A stretch of DNA of 64,000 nucleotides, from positions 3,658,001 to 3,722,000 of the forward strand of contig NZ_CP046122.1 in the NCBI RefSeq assembly GCF_009707365.1, read 5' to 3'. Shown here in pieces: positions 17,200 through 25,857 of this stretch (position 1 is the stretch's first letter; each line of letters opens with the position of its first letter). The notes below the pieces were generated by a model that saw only the letters and a list, made by a program, of their open reading frames with translations, was not told the DNA's origin and ran no database searches. This stretch comes from Microlunatus sp. Gsoil 973 (GTDB lineage: Bacteria > Actinomycetota > Actinomycetes > Propionibacteriales > Propionibacteriaceae). The position numbers were made by a program, and so were the translations under genes.

Positions 17200-19007
17200 G
17201 CCGGCCAAGCAACCGCCGCCGCGATCCGGGCGGGTTGTCGGCCGAGTTGCTTCTGCTGTTGGCCGGTATCGCGCTGGTGGCCGGGACGACCTTGCTGATC
17301 AACGTCGGAGTGCGGTTGGGCAACGTCATCGACGGTGGCCGCACCCGGTTGCCCGCCGATCCGTTGGAGCTCCTCTTTGCGACGATCATCGGCGACCTCC
17401 CCTGGCCCGCAGCCGCAACGCCGGTGCTCATCGCCGCGTCAGTGCTCCTGCTCGGGACGGTGATCCTGGTGTGGCGGCTGGTCCATCGGTTCAGGCAGAT
17501 CGGCAGCCGGGTCGACAGGACGGCGACGGTCCTCGGCCGTGGCAAGGAGGTGGAAAGTCTCAGCGAGCGGTCCGCCCTCCGCACCGCAGCCCGCCTCGGT
17601 GTGGTCGGTTCACCAGGAGTGCTGATCGGCCGCACCGTCCAGGGCGACCGCCCGCTGTACGGCTCATGGGAGGACATGCACATCGACATCTCCGGGCCGC
17701 GGAGTGGCAAGACGACCAGCCGGGCCATCCCCGCGATCCTCGACGCGCCGGGCGCTGTGCTGGTCACCTCCAACAAGCGTGATGTCGTCGACGCCACCCG
17801 GGATCTGCGGGCGAAAACCGCTCCGGTGTGGATCTTCGATCCGCAGTCGATCGCGGGTGAGGAACCGACCTGGTGGTGGGATCCCCTGAGTTATGTCACC
17901 GACGAGGTCAAGGCGTCCCGGCTGGCCGAACACTTCGCCGCCGGCACTCGTGACCCGGGTGCACGCACCGACGCATTCTTCGATCCGGCCGGACAGGATC
18001 TGCTCGCCGGGCTGCTGCTTGCGGCGGCCCTCGACCGGCGGCCGATCACCCAGGTCTACGCCTGGGTCACCCGGCCGACCGACGAGACGCCGGTGGACAT
18101 CCTGCGTGGCCGCGGCTACACGTTGACCGCCGACCAGGTGGCCGGCGTGGTCACCGCCCCGGAGCGCCAACGTGGCGGCATCTACGGCACCGCGCAGCAG
18201 ATGGCGACCTGCCTGACCAACCGGTCCGTCGCCCGCTGGATCACCCCACCGACCGAGACATCGACCTGGCGTCCGCACTTCGACCCGACCGCATTCGTCA
18301 GCTCCTCAGCAACGCTCTATTCGCTGTCCAAGGAGGGACGCGGGACGGCCGGGCCACTGGTCACCGCGCTCACGGTTGCAGTTGTCGAGGCTGCCGAGGA
18401 GGCGGCCGCCCGATCACCGGCCGGCCGGCTGCCCACACCGATGCTCGGGGTGCTCGACGAGGCCGCCAACGTCTGCCGCTGGAAGGATCTGCCGGACCTC
18501 TACAGCCACTACGGATCACGCGGCATCGTGCTGATGACGATCCTGCAGTCCTGGTCCCAGGGTGTCGACGTCTGGGGCGAGTCCGGGATGAAGAAGCTGT
18601 GGAGCGCTGCGAACATCAAGATCTACGGCGGCGGCGTGTCCGAGGCCCAGTTCCTGGAGGACCTGTCCCGGCTGATCGGCGACTACGACCGGCTCGCCTC
18701 CTCCACCTCAAGCAGCCGAGGGCAGAAGACGGTCTCCCAGCAACTCCAGCGGGAGCGCATCCTCGACGTCGCCGATCTGGCCGCCATGCCGAAGGGCCGG
18801 GCCCTGGTCCTGGCATCCGGGGCGCGACCGACCCTGATCAGGACTCTGCCGTGGATGTCCCGCCCGTACGCCGACCGGGTGCGGGCCTGCATCGCCACCC
18901 ACGATCCGCGATCCCCGCGCACCGTCGACGGTCCGTTCTCCTCGACGGCGCCGTCGTCGATGGCCACCCTGTCCGCGACGGACCTGATGCAGGAGACGAA
19001 GAGATGA
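17196..19007 (+). CDS. TraG/VirD4-type coupling protein
   Basis: 603 residues. Two N-terminal membrane helices (about residues 13-35 and 68-90), Walker A ISGPRSGKTTS about residue 167, then VLVTSNKRDVVD. Walker B is MLGVLDEAANVC about residue 425, and a TraM/TraG recognition segment follows (SRGIVLMTILQSWSQG, WSAANIKIYGG). Coupling proteins of this family deliver DNA or protein to a type IV channel. GTG 17196 overlaps the VirB4 stop, and the downstream DUF4913 gene overlaps by 4 bases, so the plus-strand arm is one operon. Without a visible relaxase the cargo is unclear. Confidence 0.91.
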   Translation: MSRPSNRRRDPGGLSAELLLLLAGIALVAGTTLLINVGVRLGNVIDGGRTRLPADPLELLFATIIGDLPWPAAATPVLIAASVLLLGTVILVWRLVHRFRQIGSRVDRTATVLGRGKEVESLSERSALRTAARLGVVGSPGVLIGRTVQGDRPLYGSWEDMHIDISGPRSGKTTSRAIPAILDAPGAVLVTSNKRDVVDATRDLRAKTAPVWIFDPQSIAGEEPTWWWDPLSYVTDEVKASRLAEHFAAGTRDPGARTDAFFDPAGQDLLAGLLLAAALDRRPITQVYAWVTRPTDETPVDILRGRGYTLTADQVAGVVTAPERQRGGIYGTAQQMATCLTNRSVARWITPPTETSTWRPHFDPTAFVSSSATLYSLSKEGRGTAGPLVTALTVAVVEAAEEAAARSPAGRLPTPMLGVLDEAANVCRWKDLPDLYSHYGSRGIVLMTILQSWSQGVDVWGESGMKKLWSAANIKIYGGGVSEAQFLEDLSRLIGDYDRLASSTSSSRGQKTVSQQLQRERILDVADLAAMPKGRALVLASGARPTLIRTLPWMSRPYADRVRACIATHDPRSPRTVDGPFSSTAPSSMATLSATDLMQETKR

Positions 19008-19441
19008 CCGATCTGCTCGACCCGGCACCGCGCGACGCTCAGCCCTACGACGTGGACGATTTCGGCACCGAGGCGGAGGTCACGCTCTACTACGGCAACG
19101 TCGACGAGTTCGTCCGGGACTTCCTGCGGCACATGTACAAGCGGCGGGTCGACGGCCGCAACCGGGTGTGGTCGGCCCGCTGGTGGAGTTACGGCGAGGC
19201 GATCGCTCGACTGGAGGCACTGTGGCGCTCCTGGGAGTATCTGCGACAGGACCCGTCGACCGGGATGAGCGTCTGGTGGCGTGATCACGCCGACTATCAC
19301 ATGCCGGTCCTGTTGGACCCGGACGGAGTCTTCGCCGACACCGCCGACGACCCGGCCAACACCAACCGGCGGGGTGAGCCGTTGCCCTATGCAGCACCGC
19401 CGGAGGGAATGTTCCCCGACGTCCGGTCGCGGCCGCTCTGA
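19004..19441 (+). CDS. DUF4913 domain protein
   Basis: 145 residues from ATG 19004, overlapping the TraG stop (ATGA). The DUF4913 core is recognisable: YYGNVDEFVRDFLRHMYKR, then WSARWWSYGEAIARLEALWR and MSVWWRDHADYHMPVL. DUF4913 proteins recur beside TraG/VirB4 genes in actinobacteria; their function is unknown. It is the last gene of the plus-strand operon. It is soluble and rich in Trp and Arg, suggesting a protein-binding role at the coupling protein. Confidence 0.87.
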   Translation: MTDLLDPAPRDAQPYDVDDFGTEAEVTLYYGNVDEFVRDFLRHMYKRRVDGRNRVWSARWWSYGEAIARLEALWRSWEYLRQDPSTGMSVWWRDHADYHMPVLLDPDGVFADTADDPANTNRRGEPLPYAAPPEGMFPDVRSRPL

Positions 19442-19467
19442 TGCCCAGGCCGCGCACCTGATTGAAA

Positions 19468-19519
19468 TTGACACGATCTTGAGGAAATGTCCGTGTTGGA
19501 CATGTCCGATTTCGGACAT
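19468..19519 (+). promoter_or_regulatory. Promoter-like hexamer with two adjacent inverted repeats
   Basis: TTGACA at 19468 is followed by two operator-like palindromes: 19488-19502 (TGTCC, 5-base spacer, GGACA) and 19502-19519 (ATGTCCGATTTCGGACAT, 8-base arms around TT). They share the TGTCC half-site and adjoin each other. No good -10 hexamer is seen. The arrangement is that of a tightly repressed promoter reading rightward into a region with no convincing gene. Confidence 0.5.
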
Positions 19520-19671
19520 CCGGTGCTAGCGTATCGATTGGGAGAGAGCCATGGACCTCCTACCCGGGGCCCATGGTGACCATTGGGGGATGTGACCTGT
19601 GACGCCCTAGGACGTTGCACGTCGATGGTTGTCCGTGCCAGACGCCATCGACCGCCGGTGACATCTGATGC

Positions 19672-19718
19672 GATGGCCGCCCAGCCGAAGCCGTGGGGGA
19701 TTCGGCTGGGCGGTCATC
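19672..19718. terminator. Strong hairpin terminator
   Basis: Two 18-base arms (19672-19689 and 19701-19718) pair completely except for one G-T position, with an 11-base G-rich loop. It lies one base beyond the stop of the minus-strand HTH gene and also ends any rightward transcript from the 19468 promoter region. There is no U-tract, as is usual in high-GC actinobacteria. Confidence 0.75.
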
Positions 19719-19719
19719 G

Positions 19720-20262
19720 TCAGTCCGGGCCAGTCAATTCCAAGTGCTCTCGCCGCTGTCGGCCGGCCGCCCCCTGGACAGCCGGCCGAAGCTCCTTGCG
19801 CCGAACGAACACCGCCTGGTACGCCGCCTCGTCCAGCAGCCCGTCCTCCAAGGCCTTACCCAATTCGTGCAGTGACTCGACGTGGCTGTCCACAGCCATC
19901 CGACCGCCGTGCTCGCTCCCGGACGACTCCGGCCAGCGGCTGAGCTGGTCGATCAACTCGTCCCTGCTGAGTTCTCCCGCCGTGAAACGCTGCGCGATCT
20001 CGTACACGCTGGCCCCGGAGAACCCGGCGGGCGGATCGGCGATCTTGGCGGCCGACTTGAGCGCCGAGCTGATCGACGGCTGGGTCAGGCCGAGCGCCCT
20101 GGCCAGATCTGCCTGCGTCATCCCGGAGGCAAGGCGGCGGAGCCCTCGGAGATAGTCCAGCCGATCCACGATGTGCCTGTGTCGCAACCGGCGGAGGACC
20201 ACCAGCGGTGGATCCCCTGAAGTGGCCCTGCTCGTCGAGCTGCTGGGCGGCGACTCGGCCAC
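19720..20262 (-). CDS. XRE-like helix-turn-helix regulator
   Basis: 180 residues from GTG 20262, chosen because AGGAGG lies 5 bases upstream; the open frame extends to 20361 with no ribosome site. A single HTH is seen about residues 45-70 (MTQADLARALGLTQPSISSALKSA), then an acidic helical C-terminal half. The HTH resembles small XRE-type regulators of toxin-antitoxin or phage origin, but no toxin gene is adjacent. It could be the repressor of the paired TGTCC palindromes about 200 bases beyond its 3' end; this is inference. Confidence 0.78.
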   Translation of the reverse strand: MAESPPSSSTSRATSGDPPLVVLRRLRHRHIVDRLDYLRGLRRLASGMTQADLARALGLTQPSISSALKSAAKIADPPAGFSGASVYEIAQRFTAGELSRDELIDQLSRWPESSGSEHGGRMAVDSHVESLHELGKALEDGLLDEAAYQAVFVRRKELRPAVQGAAGRQRREHLELTGPD

Positions 20263-20370
20263 CGTCGCCTCCTCCCGGTTGGGCACCGCACCTTTGATCT
20301 CCGACGCCGGCCAACATAACCGCCGGAAGGACCACATCCGGCTGCGTCCGCGGGCAGTCACCGGGCGGAC

Positions 20371-20916
20371 TCAGGATGCTGCAGCCGCCAGGTAGCGACG
20401 ATTGACCATCGCCTGCACGCGGTTGCTGACCGTGCTGCCGAGTCGGGCCAGCAACCAGGCGTTGCGGGAGAAGGCCCGGAGATTGAAGACCACCCGGTCA
20501 TCATCGGTGAGTTCCACGTCGAACCGTTCCTCCCCTGTCTCCGGATGGCCGGGCAGAGTCCCGTACGCAAAGGCGGCTCGCCGGTCGTCGGTGATCAGAT
20601 ACACGACCCGGCACCTGGTGTCGATCTTGACCGGACCCAGCGGGAGCGTGGCGATCAGGATGGCGCCCTGCCGCACCTGTGGGTCGGATACCTGCAGTGC
20701 CAGACCGGATTCGGAATGGATCTGCCAGGTCAGCAGCCGGTCGGAGACCTCCAGGAAGCGCTGCCGACCGTGACCGACGTCGATCCGCGCCTCGAGCCGG
20801 CGGTACCCGCGAGGGAGTTGATCTTGACGGGTGGCGCCGACCTCGGGATAGCTGAACGGTGTCGTCGTGAACCGGTCGGCGAGGGACTCGACGACGCGGA
20901 GCTGTGAATCGGGCAT
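20371..20916 (-). CDS. DUF1990 family protein
   Basis: 181 residues from ATG 20916 (ATG 20937 is possible). It begins MPDSQLRVVESLADRF, followed by the family hallmark FSYPEVGATR and LPRGYR, and then a beta-rich domain with GHPETGEERF. DUF1990 has a lipocalin/START-like predicted fold and no proven activity. It is divergent from the cation transporter gene, with 118 bases between the two starts, which probably hold both promoters. Confidence 0.87.
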   Translation of the reverse strand: MPDSQLRVVESLADRFTTTPFSYPEVGATRQDQLPRGYRRLEARIDVGHGRQRFLEVSDRLLTWQIHSESGLALQVSDPQVRQGAILIATLPLGPVKIDTRCRVVYLITDDRRAAFAYGTLPGHPETGEERFDVELTDDDRVVFNLRAFSRNAWLLARLGSTVSNRVQAMVNRRYLAAAAS

Positions 20917-21034
20917 CGGAACCCCACTTTGCGTCATCAATCGGTGAATCAGCTCGACTGTATCGTTGAGCCGTGCTGAAAGCCGCTCCGCATGCCAGCA
21001 GGTGCGGTCTCCACCGATCCGGCACGGCGGGACC

Positions 21035-21949
21035 ATGAGCACCCATGATCACGGCGCCGGGACGGCGCAGAACCGGACGCGTCTGACGGTCGCCTTCGCG
21101 ATCACCGCGGTGATCCTGGTCGCGGAGATCATCGGCGCGGCAGTCACCGGATCGCTGGCACTGATCGTCGATGCCGGCCACCTGTTGACCGACGCCGGCG
21201 GACTGGCTGTCGCACTCCTGGCGGCGAACCTGATGGTCAGACCGGCCACTGATCGGCGGACCTGGGGCTATCAACGGGCCGAGGTGATCGCCGCCACCGC
21301 CCAGGCGGCGGTGCTCTTCACCGTCGGCCTGTTCGTGTTGGTCGAGGGCATCCGTCGGTTGCTGTCGCCGCCGGAGATCCCGTCGGGCAGCCTGCTGGTG
21401 TTCGGCATCGTCGGCCTGCTCGGCAATCTGGTCTCCATCGCCGTCCTGTCCGCTGGCCGGTCCGCCAACTTCAATCTGAGGGCGGCGTTCCTCGAGGTGC
21501 TCAACGACGCCCTCGGATCGGCCGGTGTGATCGTCGCCGCGATCGTGATCACCCTGACAGGCTGGCAGCGTGCCGACTCGGTCGCCGCCCTGCTGATCGG
21601 TGCGCTGATCCTGCCGCGCGCGTTCACGCTGATGCGCGAGACGATCAATGTGCTGATGGAAGCCACCCCTCCGGATCTGGACCTGGAGGTCGTCCGGCAG
21701 CATCTGCTCGGCGTTGATCACGTACGCGAGGTGCACGACCTGCACGCCTCCCAGATCTCTTCCGGGCTGCCGGTCCTGACGGCGCACCTGGTCCTGGACC
21801 AGGAGTGCTTCTCCGACGGTCACACACCACAGATCCTTGATCAACTGCAGGAGTGTGTGGCGCGGCACTTCGCGATCAGTGTGGAACATTCCACCTTCCA
21901 ACTGGAGCCGGACACCCACCAACGCCACGAGCACGTGCCGCACGCCTGA
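21035..21949 (+). CDS. Cation diffusion facilitator (CzcD-like)
   Basis: 304 residues, six membrane helices and a cytoplasmic C-terminal domain. The metal site in helix 2 is canonical (DAGHLLTDAGG, HxxxD). In helix 5 the usual HxxxD is replaced by ExxxD (EVLNDALGSAG), which may alter metal choice between zinc, cobalt and manganese. There is a short N-terminal His segment, STHDHGAG. ATG 21035 has GGCGGG nearby. The C-terminus is His-rich (HQRHEHVPHA), another possible metal site. It exports divalent metal by proton antiport in known relatives. Confidence 0.9.
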   Translation: MSTHDHGAGTAQNRTRLTVAFAITAVILVAEIIGAAVTGSLALIVDAGHLLTDAGGLAVALLAANLMVRPATDRRTWGYQRAEVIAATAQAAVLFTVGLFVLVEGIRRLLSPPEIPSGSLLVFGIVGLLGNLVSIAVLSAGRSANFNLRAAFLEVLNDALGSAGVIVAAIVITLTGWQRADSVAALLIGALILPRAFTLMRETINVLMEATPPDLDLEVVRQHLLGVDHVREVHDLHASQISSGLPVLTAHLVLDQECFSDGHTPQILDQLQECVARHFAISVEHSTFQLEPDTHQRHEHVPHA

Positions 21950-22098
21950 GCCTCGGCCGGCGTCGCTGGACGCGGGCACACGGACGCCGTGGTCCGGGTC
22001 GGAACTGCGCCCATCACGCAGGTGCCAAAGGTCCCTATGACCATCGGGCCCGATGGACAAGGCTCTCAGCGACGGCGGTTAACCGACGGGAGACGACG

Positions 22099-23016
22099 TT
22101 GGCTTCGACGGCAGCATCGGGAACGGCGGGGGCCGTGGTCCTCAGACACGCCGCGATCCAGGCGACCTACGCCCCGTCGGTCTACAACACCCAACCCTGG
22201 ATCCTGCGGCTGACCCCCGACGACCTCGCCGTGCACGCCGATCCGGGCCGATGGCTGATGTCCCTTGACCGTATGGGTCGCCAACTGTTGATCAGCTGTG
22301 GCTGTGCGTTGTTCAACGTCCGTACCTCGGTGGCCGCGGACGGCTGGCAGGCTGACATCCGGCGTACTCCGGCCAACCTTCCCGACGAGACCTTGATCGC
22401 GACGGCCACCGTGTCCTCAACCGGGACCGGGGTAGCAGATCCGGTGCTGGCCGAGCTCAATCCGTGGGTCCAGGCCGGGCCCGACGACTCCGTCCGACGG
22501 AGCCCGGCCGACCCGATGTACCTCAGCGAACGGCTCCGTGCTGCGGCAGTGGCCTCCGGCGCGGAGCTGATCCCGGCCACCGGGCCGACGAGTCGGACGG
22601 CACTGCAGCAGGCGATCGACCACGCCGAGCAGGTGTACCGGCCGGATCAGGATGCGCGGACTGCCCGGTGGTCCTCGGCGGGAGTACTCGGGTCATCGGA
22701 ATGGAGCAACAGCCCGGTCCAGTCGGAGGCGTACCTGCTCACCTCGGTGCTCGTCACTCCGGGTGACGCTGCTGAGGACTGGATCACCGCCGGCGAGGCC
22801 ATGCAACGCATGTTGCTGGAGCTGGCCCGTTCCGGGTATGCCGCCGACCTCTGCCTGCCCGCGATCGAGGTAGCCGCCGTCCGCGCCCGGATCCAGGACA
22901 TCATCGGCAGCGCCGCGTCCCCGCAGGCCGTGTTGCAGATCGGTCCGGCGGATCAGGCGTCGCCGACCCCGCAACGGCGGTTACTGCTCGACGTCATCAG
23001 GGAATCCGCCGATTGA
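22099..23016 (+). CDS. Acg-type FMN-binding nitroreductase
   Basis: 305 residues from TTG 22099, with GGGAG 6 bases upstream (GTG 22136 is possible). It begins with a helix and the FMN-contact segment ATYAPSVYNTQPW, as in the Rv2032/Acg family of Mycobacterium tuberculosis. That family is a nitroreductase fold with a duplicated domain that may sequester FMN. WSNSPVQSEAYLLTS and the C-terminal PQAVLQIGPAD are consistent. Acg belongs to the DosR regulon. Here it lies beside USPs, a DosS-like kinase and Hsp20, the same functional set. Confidence 0.85.
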   Translation: MASTAASGTAGAVVLRHAAIQATYAPSVYNTQPWILRLTPDDLAVHADPGRWLMSLDRMGRQLLISCGCALFNVRTSVAADGWQADIRRTPANLPDETLIATATVSSTGTGVADPVLAELNPWVQAGPDDSVRRSPADPMYLSERLRAAAVASGAELIPATGPTSRTALQQAIDHAEQVYRPDQDARTARWSSAGVLGSSEWSNSPVQSEAYLLTSVLVTPGDAAEDWITAGEAMQRMLLELARSGYAADLCLPAIEVAAVRARIQDIIGSAASPQAVLQIGPADQASPTPQRRLLLDVIRESAD

Positions 23017-23064
23017 TGCGACCGGGCGCAGCTGTGGTCCGACTGCTGCGTCCTCGCCCGCTGA

Positions 23065-23322
23065 TCACCAATGCGACTCGGGTCGGATCGAGTCGAACAG
23101 ATGTTGCATCGCCACGTGCCCTGATTGGACCATTGCCGGCTCATGGGTCATCGGTATGCCGGCTACTCCCACGGAGTACGGCAGGCTCGGCGACCACCGT
23201 GGGTGTACCGCCACAGCCCGCAGTGTGGCTCCGGTCCGGCGCGCATAGTCGGCCGCCCATTGCAGTGCAGCCTCGGACTGAACTGACTGATCGATTCCGA
23301 CAACGACGGTTTCTCTGGTCAT
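23065..23322 (-). pseudogene. Truncated universal stress protein
   Basis: 85 residues from ATG 23322, which has an excellent AAGGAGG upstream. The N-terminal half of a UspA domain is intact (VVVGIDQSVQSEAALQWAADYARRTGA), then it stops at SIRPESHW, where the paralogue at 25294 continues PESGWTLTQLIGEPGPELV. The ATP-binding C-terminal half is missing (usual length about 140). It may be a remnant or a functional half-domain. It is divergent from the DosS-like kinase. Confidence 0.7.
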
Positions 23323-23423
23323 CTGCCGACCTCCTTGTGGCTTGCCGACCATCAGAACTGCCAGCACCAGCGTTGTCCCGGCGGTTTCCCCGCACCAGCG
23401 GCGATGGTCCTCTGGCCAGCTCC

Positions 23424-23456
23424 GAAAGTCCCCGAAGGGACCGGGACATTCGCCCA
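23424..23456. promoter_or_regulatory. DosR-box-like half-sites
   Basis: Between the truncated USP and the DosS-like kinase lie GGGACTTTC on the minus strand (23424-23432) and GGGACATTCGCCCA on the plus strand (23443-23456). The latter matches 10 of 14 core positions of the mycobacterial DosR site (GGGAC, T, two A/T, AGTCCC). Position and content fit a dormancy-type divergent promoter. The match is judged by eye. Confidence 0.4.
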
Positions 23457-23526
23457 CAGATCGCACGTGACCGCTGAGTGGGCAGTGAGAAATTGACCGT
23501 CGCACGGAAACGCTGCCGCGCGTACC

Positions 23527-25272
23527 GTGTCGGGTATGGGTGGTGAGGGTGACTCGGGGTACCAGCTGAACTTCCCTGACGCGCCCAAGCTCGAGCTCGA
23601 CGAGCTGATCGACCAGCTGGTCAGCCGAGCGGAGAGCGTCAGGCGGGCGCAGGGCCGACTGAGGAACCTGCTGCGTGCAACCCAGTCCGTTAGCGGCGAC
23701 CTGTCGCTGGAACGGATCCTGCGGCGCATCATCGAGTCCGCCAGGGAGCTCGTCGGTAGCCGCTATGCCGCGCTTGGTGTGATCGGGAATGATCATCACT
23801 TGGAGCAGTTCATCTATGTCGGGATCGACGACCAGTCGGCGACAAAGATCGGGCACCTGCCCGAAGGCAAGGGATTGCTCGGAGCGCTGATCAGTGATCC
23901 GCGGCCAATTCGACTCGACCGGATGAGTGACGATCCGAGGTCGGCGGGTTTCCCAGCGGATCATCCGCCCATGGAATCCTTCCTCGGGGTGCCGATCAGG
24001 ATCCGGGACGAGGTCTACGGGAATCTCTACTTGACCGACAGCGTCAACGGACGGTTCAGCGCAGAAGACGAAGAACTCCTCAGTGCGCTGGCCTCGGCCG
24101 CCGGAACAGCCATCAACAACGCTCGGCTGTATCGCGAGGCCCAACAGGAACACCGCTGGTCCGAGGCGTCCGCGGAGGTGCAGGCACAGTTGCTCAGTAG
24201 CACCGGCGAAGACCCCCTGCGGACCATCGCGCGACGAGCGATTGATGTGTCCGGATCCGATCTGGTGACCGTCAGCCTGGTCGACCCGACCGATGAAGCC
24301 GTGATGGTCGAAGCAGCGTTCGGCCAGGGCGCCGAGGATCTGCTCGGTCGTCGGTTCCCGTTGAACGAGACGATCGCCAGTCAGGTGATCGAGTCCGGAG
24401 AGCCACTGCTGCTGGACAATCCACTGGCTGGTGGTCCGCTGCCCATTGCGAATCTGGCTTTGATCATGGACGCTGGACCGCTCATCGTCGTCCCGCTGCG
24501 GGACGAGGAGCGGACCAGGGGTGCGCTCACACTGATCCGGCGGCGAGGCCGGACCGGATTCACCGACGCAGACGTTCGGATGGCCAGCGGCTTCGCCGCC
24601 CATGCCAGCGTGGCGTTGCAGTTGGCCGATGCCCGGGAGTTCGCCGAGCAGATGGTGATGTTGGAGGAACGCGACAGAATCGCCCGGGATCTTCATGATC
24701 ATGTGATTCAGGAACTGTTCTCTGTCGGCCTGGGGCTGGAGAGCATCGCCGGACATCTCGAGGGATCACCGGACGTCGCCAGGCGGATCATCGGAAAGGT
24801 TGACGAGATCGACCGGGCGATCCGGCGGATCCGCACCAGCATCTTCACACTGCAGGGCGGGCTCATCTCGACGCCCGGGGAGGCGTTGCGGAACCGGATC
24901 CTCCAGATTGCCGGTGAGGTCACACCGCTGCTCGGCTTCGCTCCGGCCGTCTCGTTCACCGGGCTCGTGGATTCCGTGGTCGACGCGTCACTCCTGGACG
25001 ACGTGATCGCCTGCGTCCGGGAGTCGCTGACCAATGTGAGGCGTCACGCCCACGCGTCCTCCGTGTCGATCGACGTCCAGTTGAAGGGGACGAAGCTGAC
25101 CATCCGGGTGGCCGACGACGGTATCGGCATGCCGAAGGACCCCGAGCGCCGAAGCGGCGTCGCCAACCTGGCCACCCGTGCGGAAAAGCGTGGCGGTTCG
25201 CTGCGGATCACTTCGCGCGACGGCGGTGGAACGCTGCTCGAGTGGACGGCGTCGGTCAATGGGCGCAGCTGA
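23527..25272 (+). CDS. DevS/DosS-like GAF-domain sensor histidine kinase
   Basis: 581 residues from GTG 23527 (ATG 23536 is equally possible; no clear ribosome site). Two GAF domains are seen: residues about 60-200 (GSRYAALGVIG, IGHLPEGKGLLG, PMESFLGVPIR) and about 220-375. Then comes HisKA_3 with His about residue 390 in RIARDLHDHVIQELFSVGL, and HATPase_c (ESLTNVRRHAHA, VADDGIGMP). The first GAF closely resembles that of DevS/DosT, which binds haem and senses O2, NO and CO. Neighbouring genes are DosR-regulon types. No cognate regulator is adjacent. Confidence 0.9.
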   Translation: MSGMGGEGDSGYQLNFPDAPKLELDELIDQLVSRAESVRRAQGRLRNLLRATQSVSGDLSLERILRRIIESARELVGSRYAALGVIGNDHHLEQFIYVGIDDQSATKIGHLPEGKGLLGALISDPRPIRLDRMSDDPRSAGFPADHPPMESFLGVPIRIRDEVYGNLYLTDSVNGRFSAEDEELLSALASAAGTAINNARLYREAQQEHRWSEASAEVQAQLLSSTGEDPLRTIARRAIDVSGSDLVTVSLVDPTDEAVMVEAAFGQGAEDLLGRRFPLNETIASQVIESGEPLLLDNPLAGGPLPIANLALIMDAGPLIVVPLRDEERTRGALTLIRRRGRTGFTDADVRMASGFAAHASVALQLADAREFAEQMVMLEERDRIARDLHDHVIQELFSVGLGLESIAGHLEGSPDVARRIIGKVDEIDRAIRRIRTSIFTLQGGLISTPGEALRNRILQIAGEVTPLLGFAPAVSFTGLVDSVVDASLLDDVIACVRESLTNVRRHAHASSVSIDVQLKGTKLTIRVADDGIGMPKDPERRSGVANLATRAEKRGGSLRITSRDGGGTLLEWTASVNGRS

Positions 25273-25293
25273 GCGATACAGGTCGGCACGTCG

Positions 25294-25800
25294 TCAGCGG
25301 TTTGCCTGAAGAACCGTAGAAGCCGTCGCGCTCGGGCCGAGGTGAGCGTCCTGCGGCGCAGGAACAATGACCACGGGTACCGTCGCGGTCTCGGCGCAGT
25401 AGGCGGCGACCGGCGACCCAGGTCGGTGCGGGGCCATATGGTGTCGGCCGATGACCAGCAACTGGGCGTTCTCCGCGGCCCGCACCAGTTCCGGACCCGG
25501 CTCCCCGATCAACTGTGTCAGCGTCCAGCCCGATTCCGGATGGGAGGAGGAGAACTCGAGGTCGATGGTGCGTCGTGCCTGCGCACTCCAGTCGAGTTTG
25601 ACGTCCGGAACCGACACTTCCGTCGGCTGCGAATCCTTGGCCGGATGCACGCAGACGACACTCAGCCGTGCGCCGGTGCGGCGGGCATAGTCACTCGCCC
25701 ACCGAAAGGCAGCCCGGGATGCCGGCGTCGTGGTCAACCCCACCACCACCGACCCATGGAACCGGGCGCTGGTCTCCTTCGCTGACAACGATTGATCCAT
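25294..25800 (-). CDS. Universal stress protein (single domain)
   Basis: 168 residues from ATG 25800. UspA fold: HGSVVVGLTTTPASRAAFRWASDYARRTGA at the N-terminus (about residues 15-45) and LLVIGRHH with PVVIVPAP near the C-terminus. The ATP-binding glycine motif G-2x-G-9x-G-S is degenerate (GRHHMAPHRPG), so nucleotide binding is doubtful. It is convergent with the DosS-like kinase (22 bases) and divergent from the tandem USP gene. It is a full-length paralogue of the truncated USP at 23065. Confidence 0.85.
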   Translation of the reverse strand: MDQSLSAKETSARFHGSVVVGLTTTPASRAAFRWASDYARRTGARLSVVCVHPAKDSQPTEVSVPDVKLDWSAQARRTIDLEFSSSHPESGWTLTQLIGEPGPELVRAAENAQLLVIGRHHMAPHRPGSPVAAYCAETATVPVVIVPAPQDAHLGPSATASTVLQANR

Positions 25801-25857
25801 AACCGCAGCCTGACCCGCCTGGTTCCGTCCTGCTACAGACGTTGGGCCGCCCACCCC

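Noticed and set aside
8259-19441. Integrative conjugative element with defined ends
   Set aside because: No integrase, relaxase, flanking direct repeats or tRNA gene were seen, and base composition looks like the rest of the window.
19583-20155. 190-codon plus-strand frame after the terminator region
   Set aside because: It runs through the strong hairpin at 19672-19718 and is antisense to the HTH gene, with no family resemblance.
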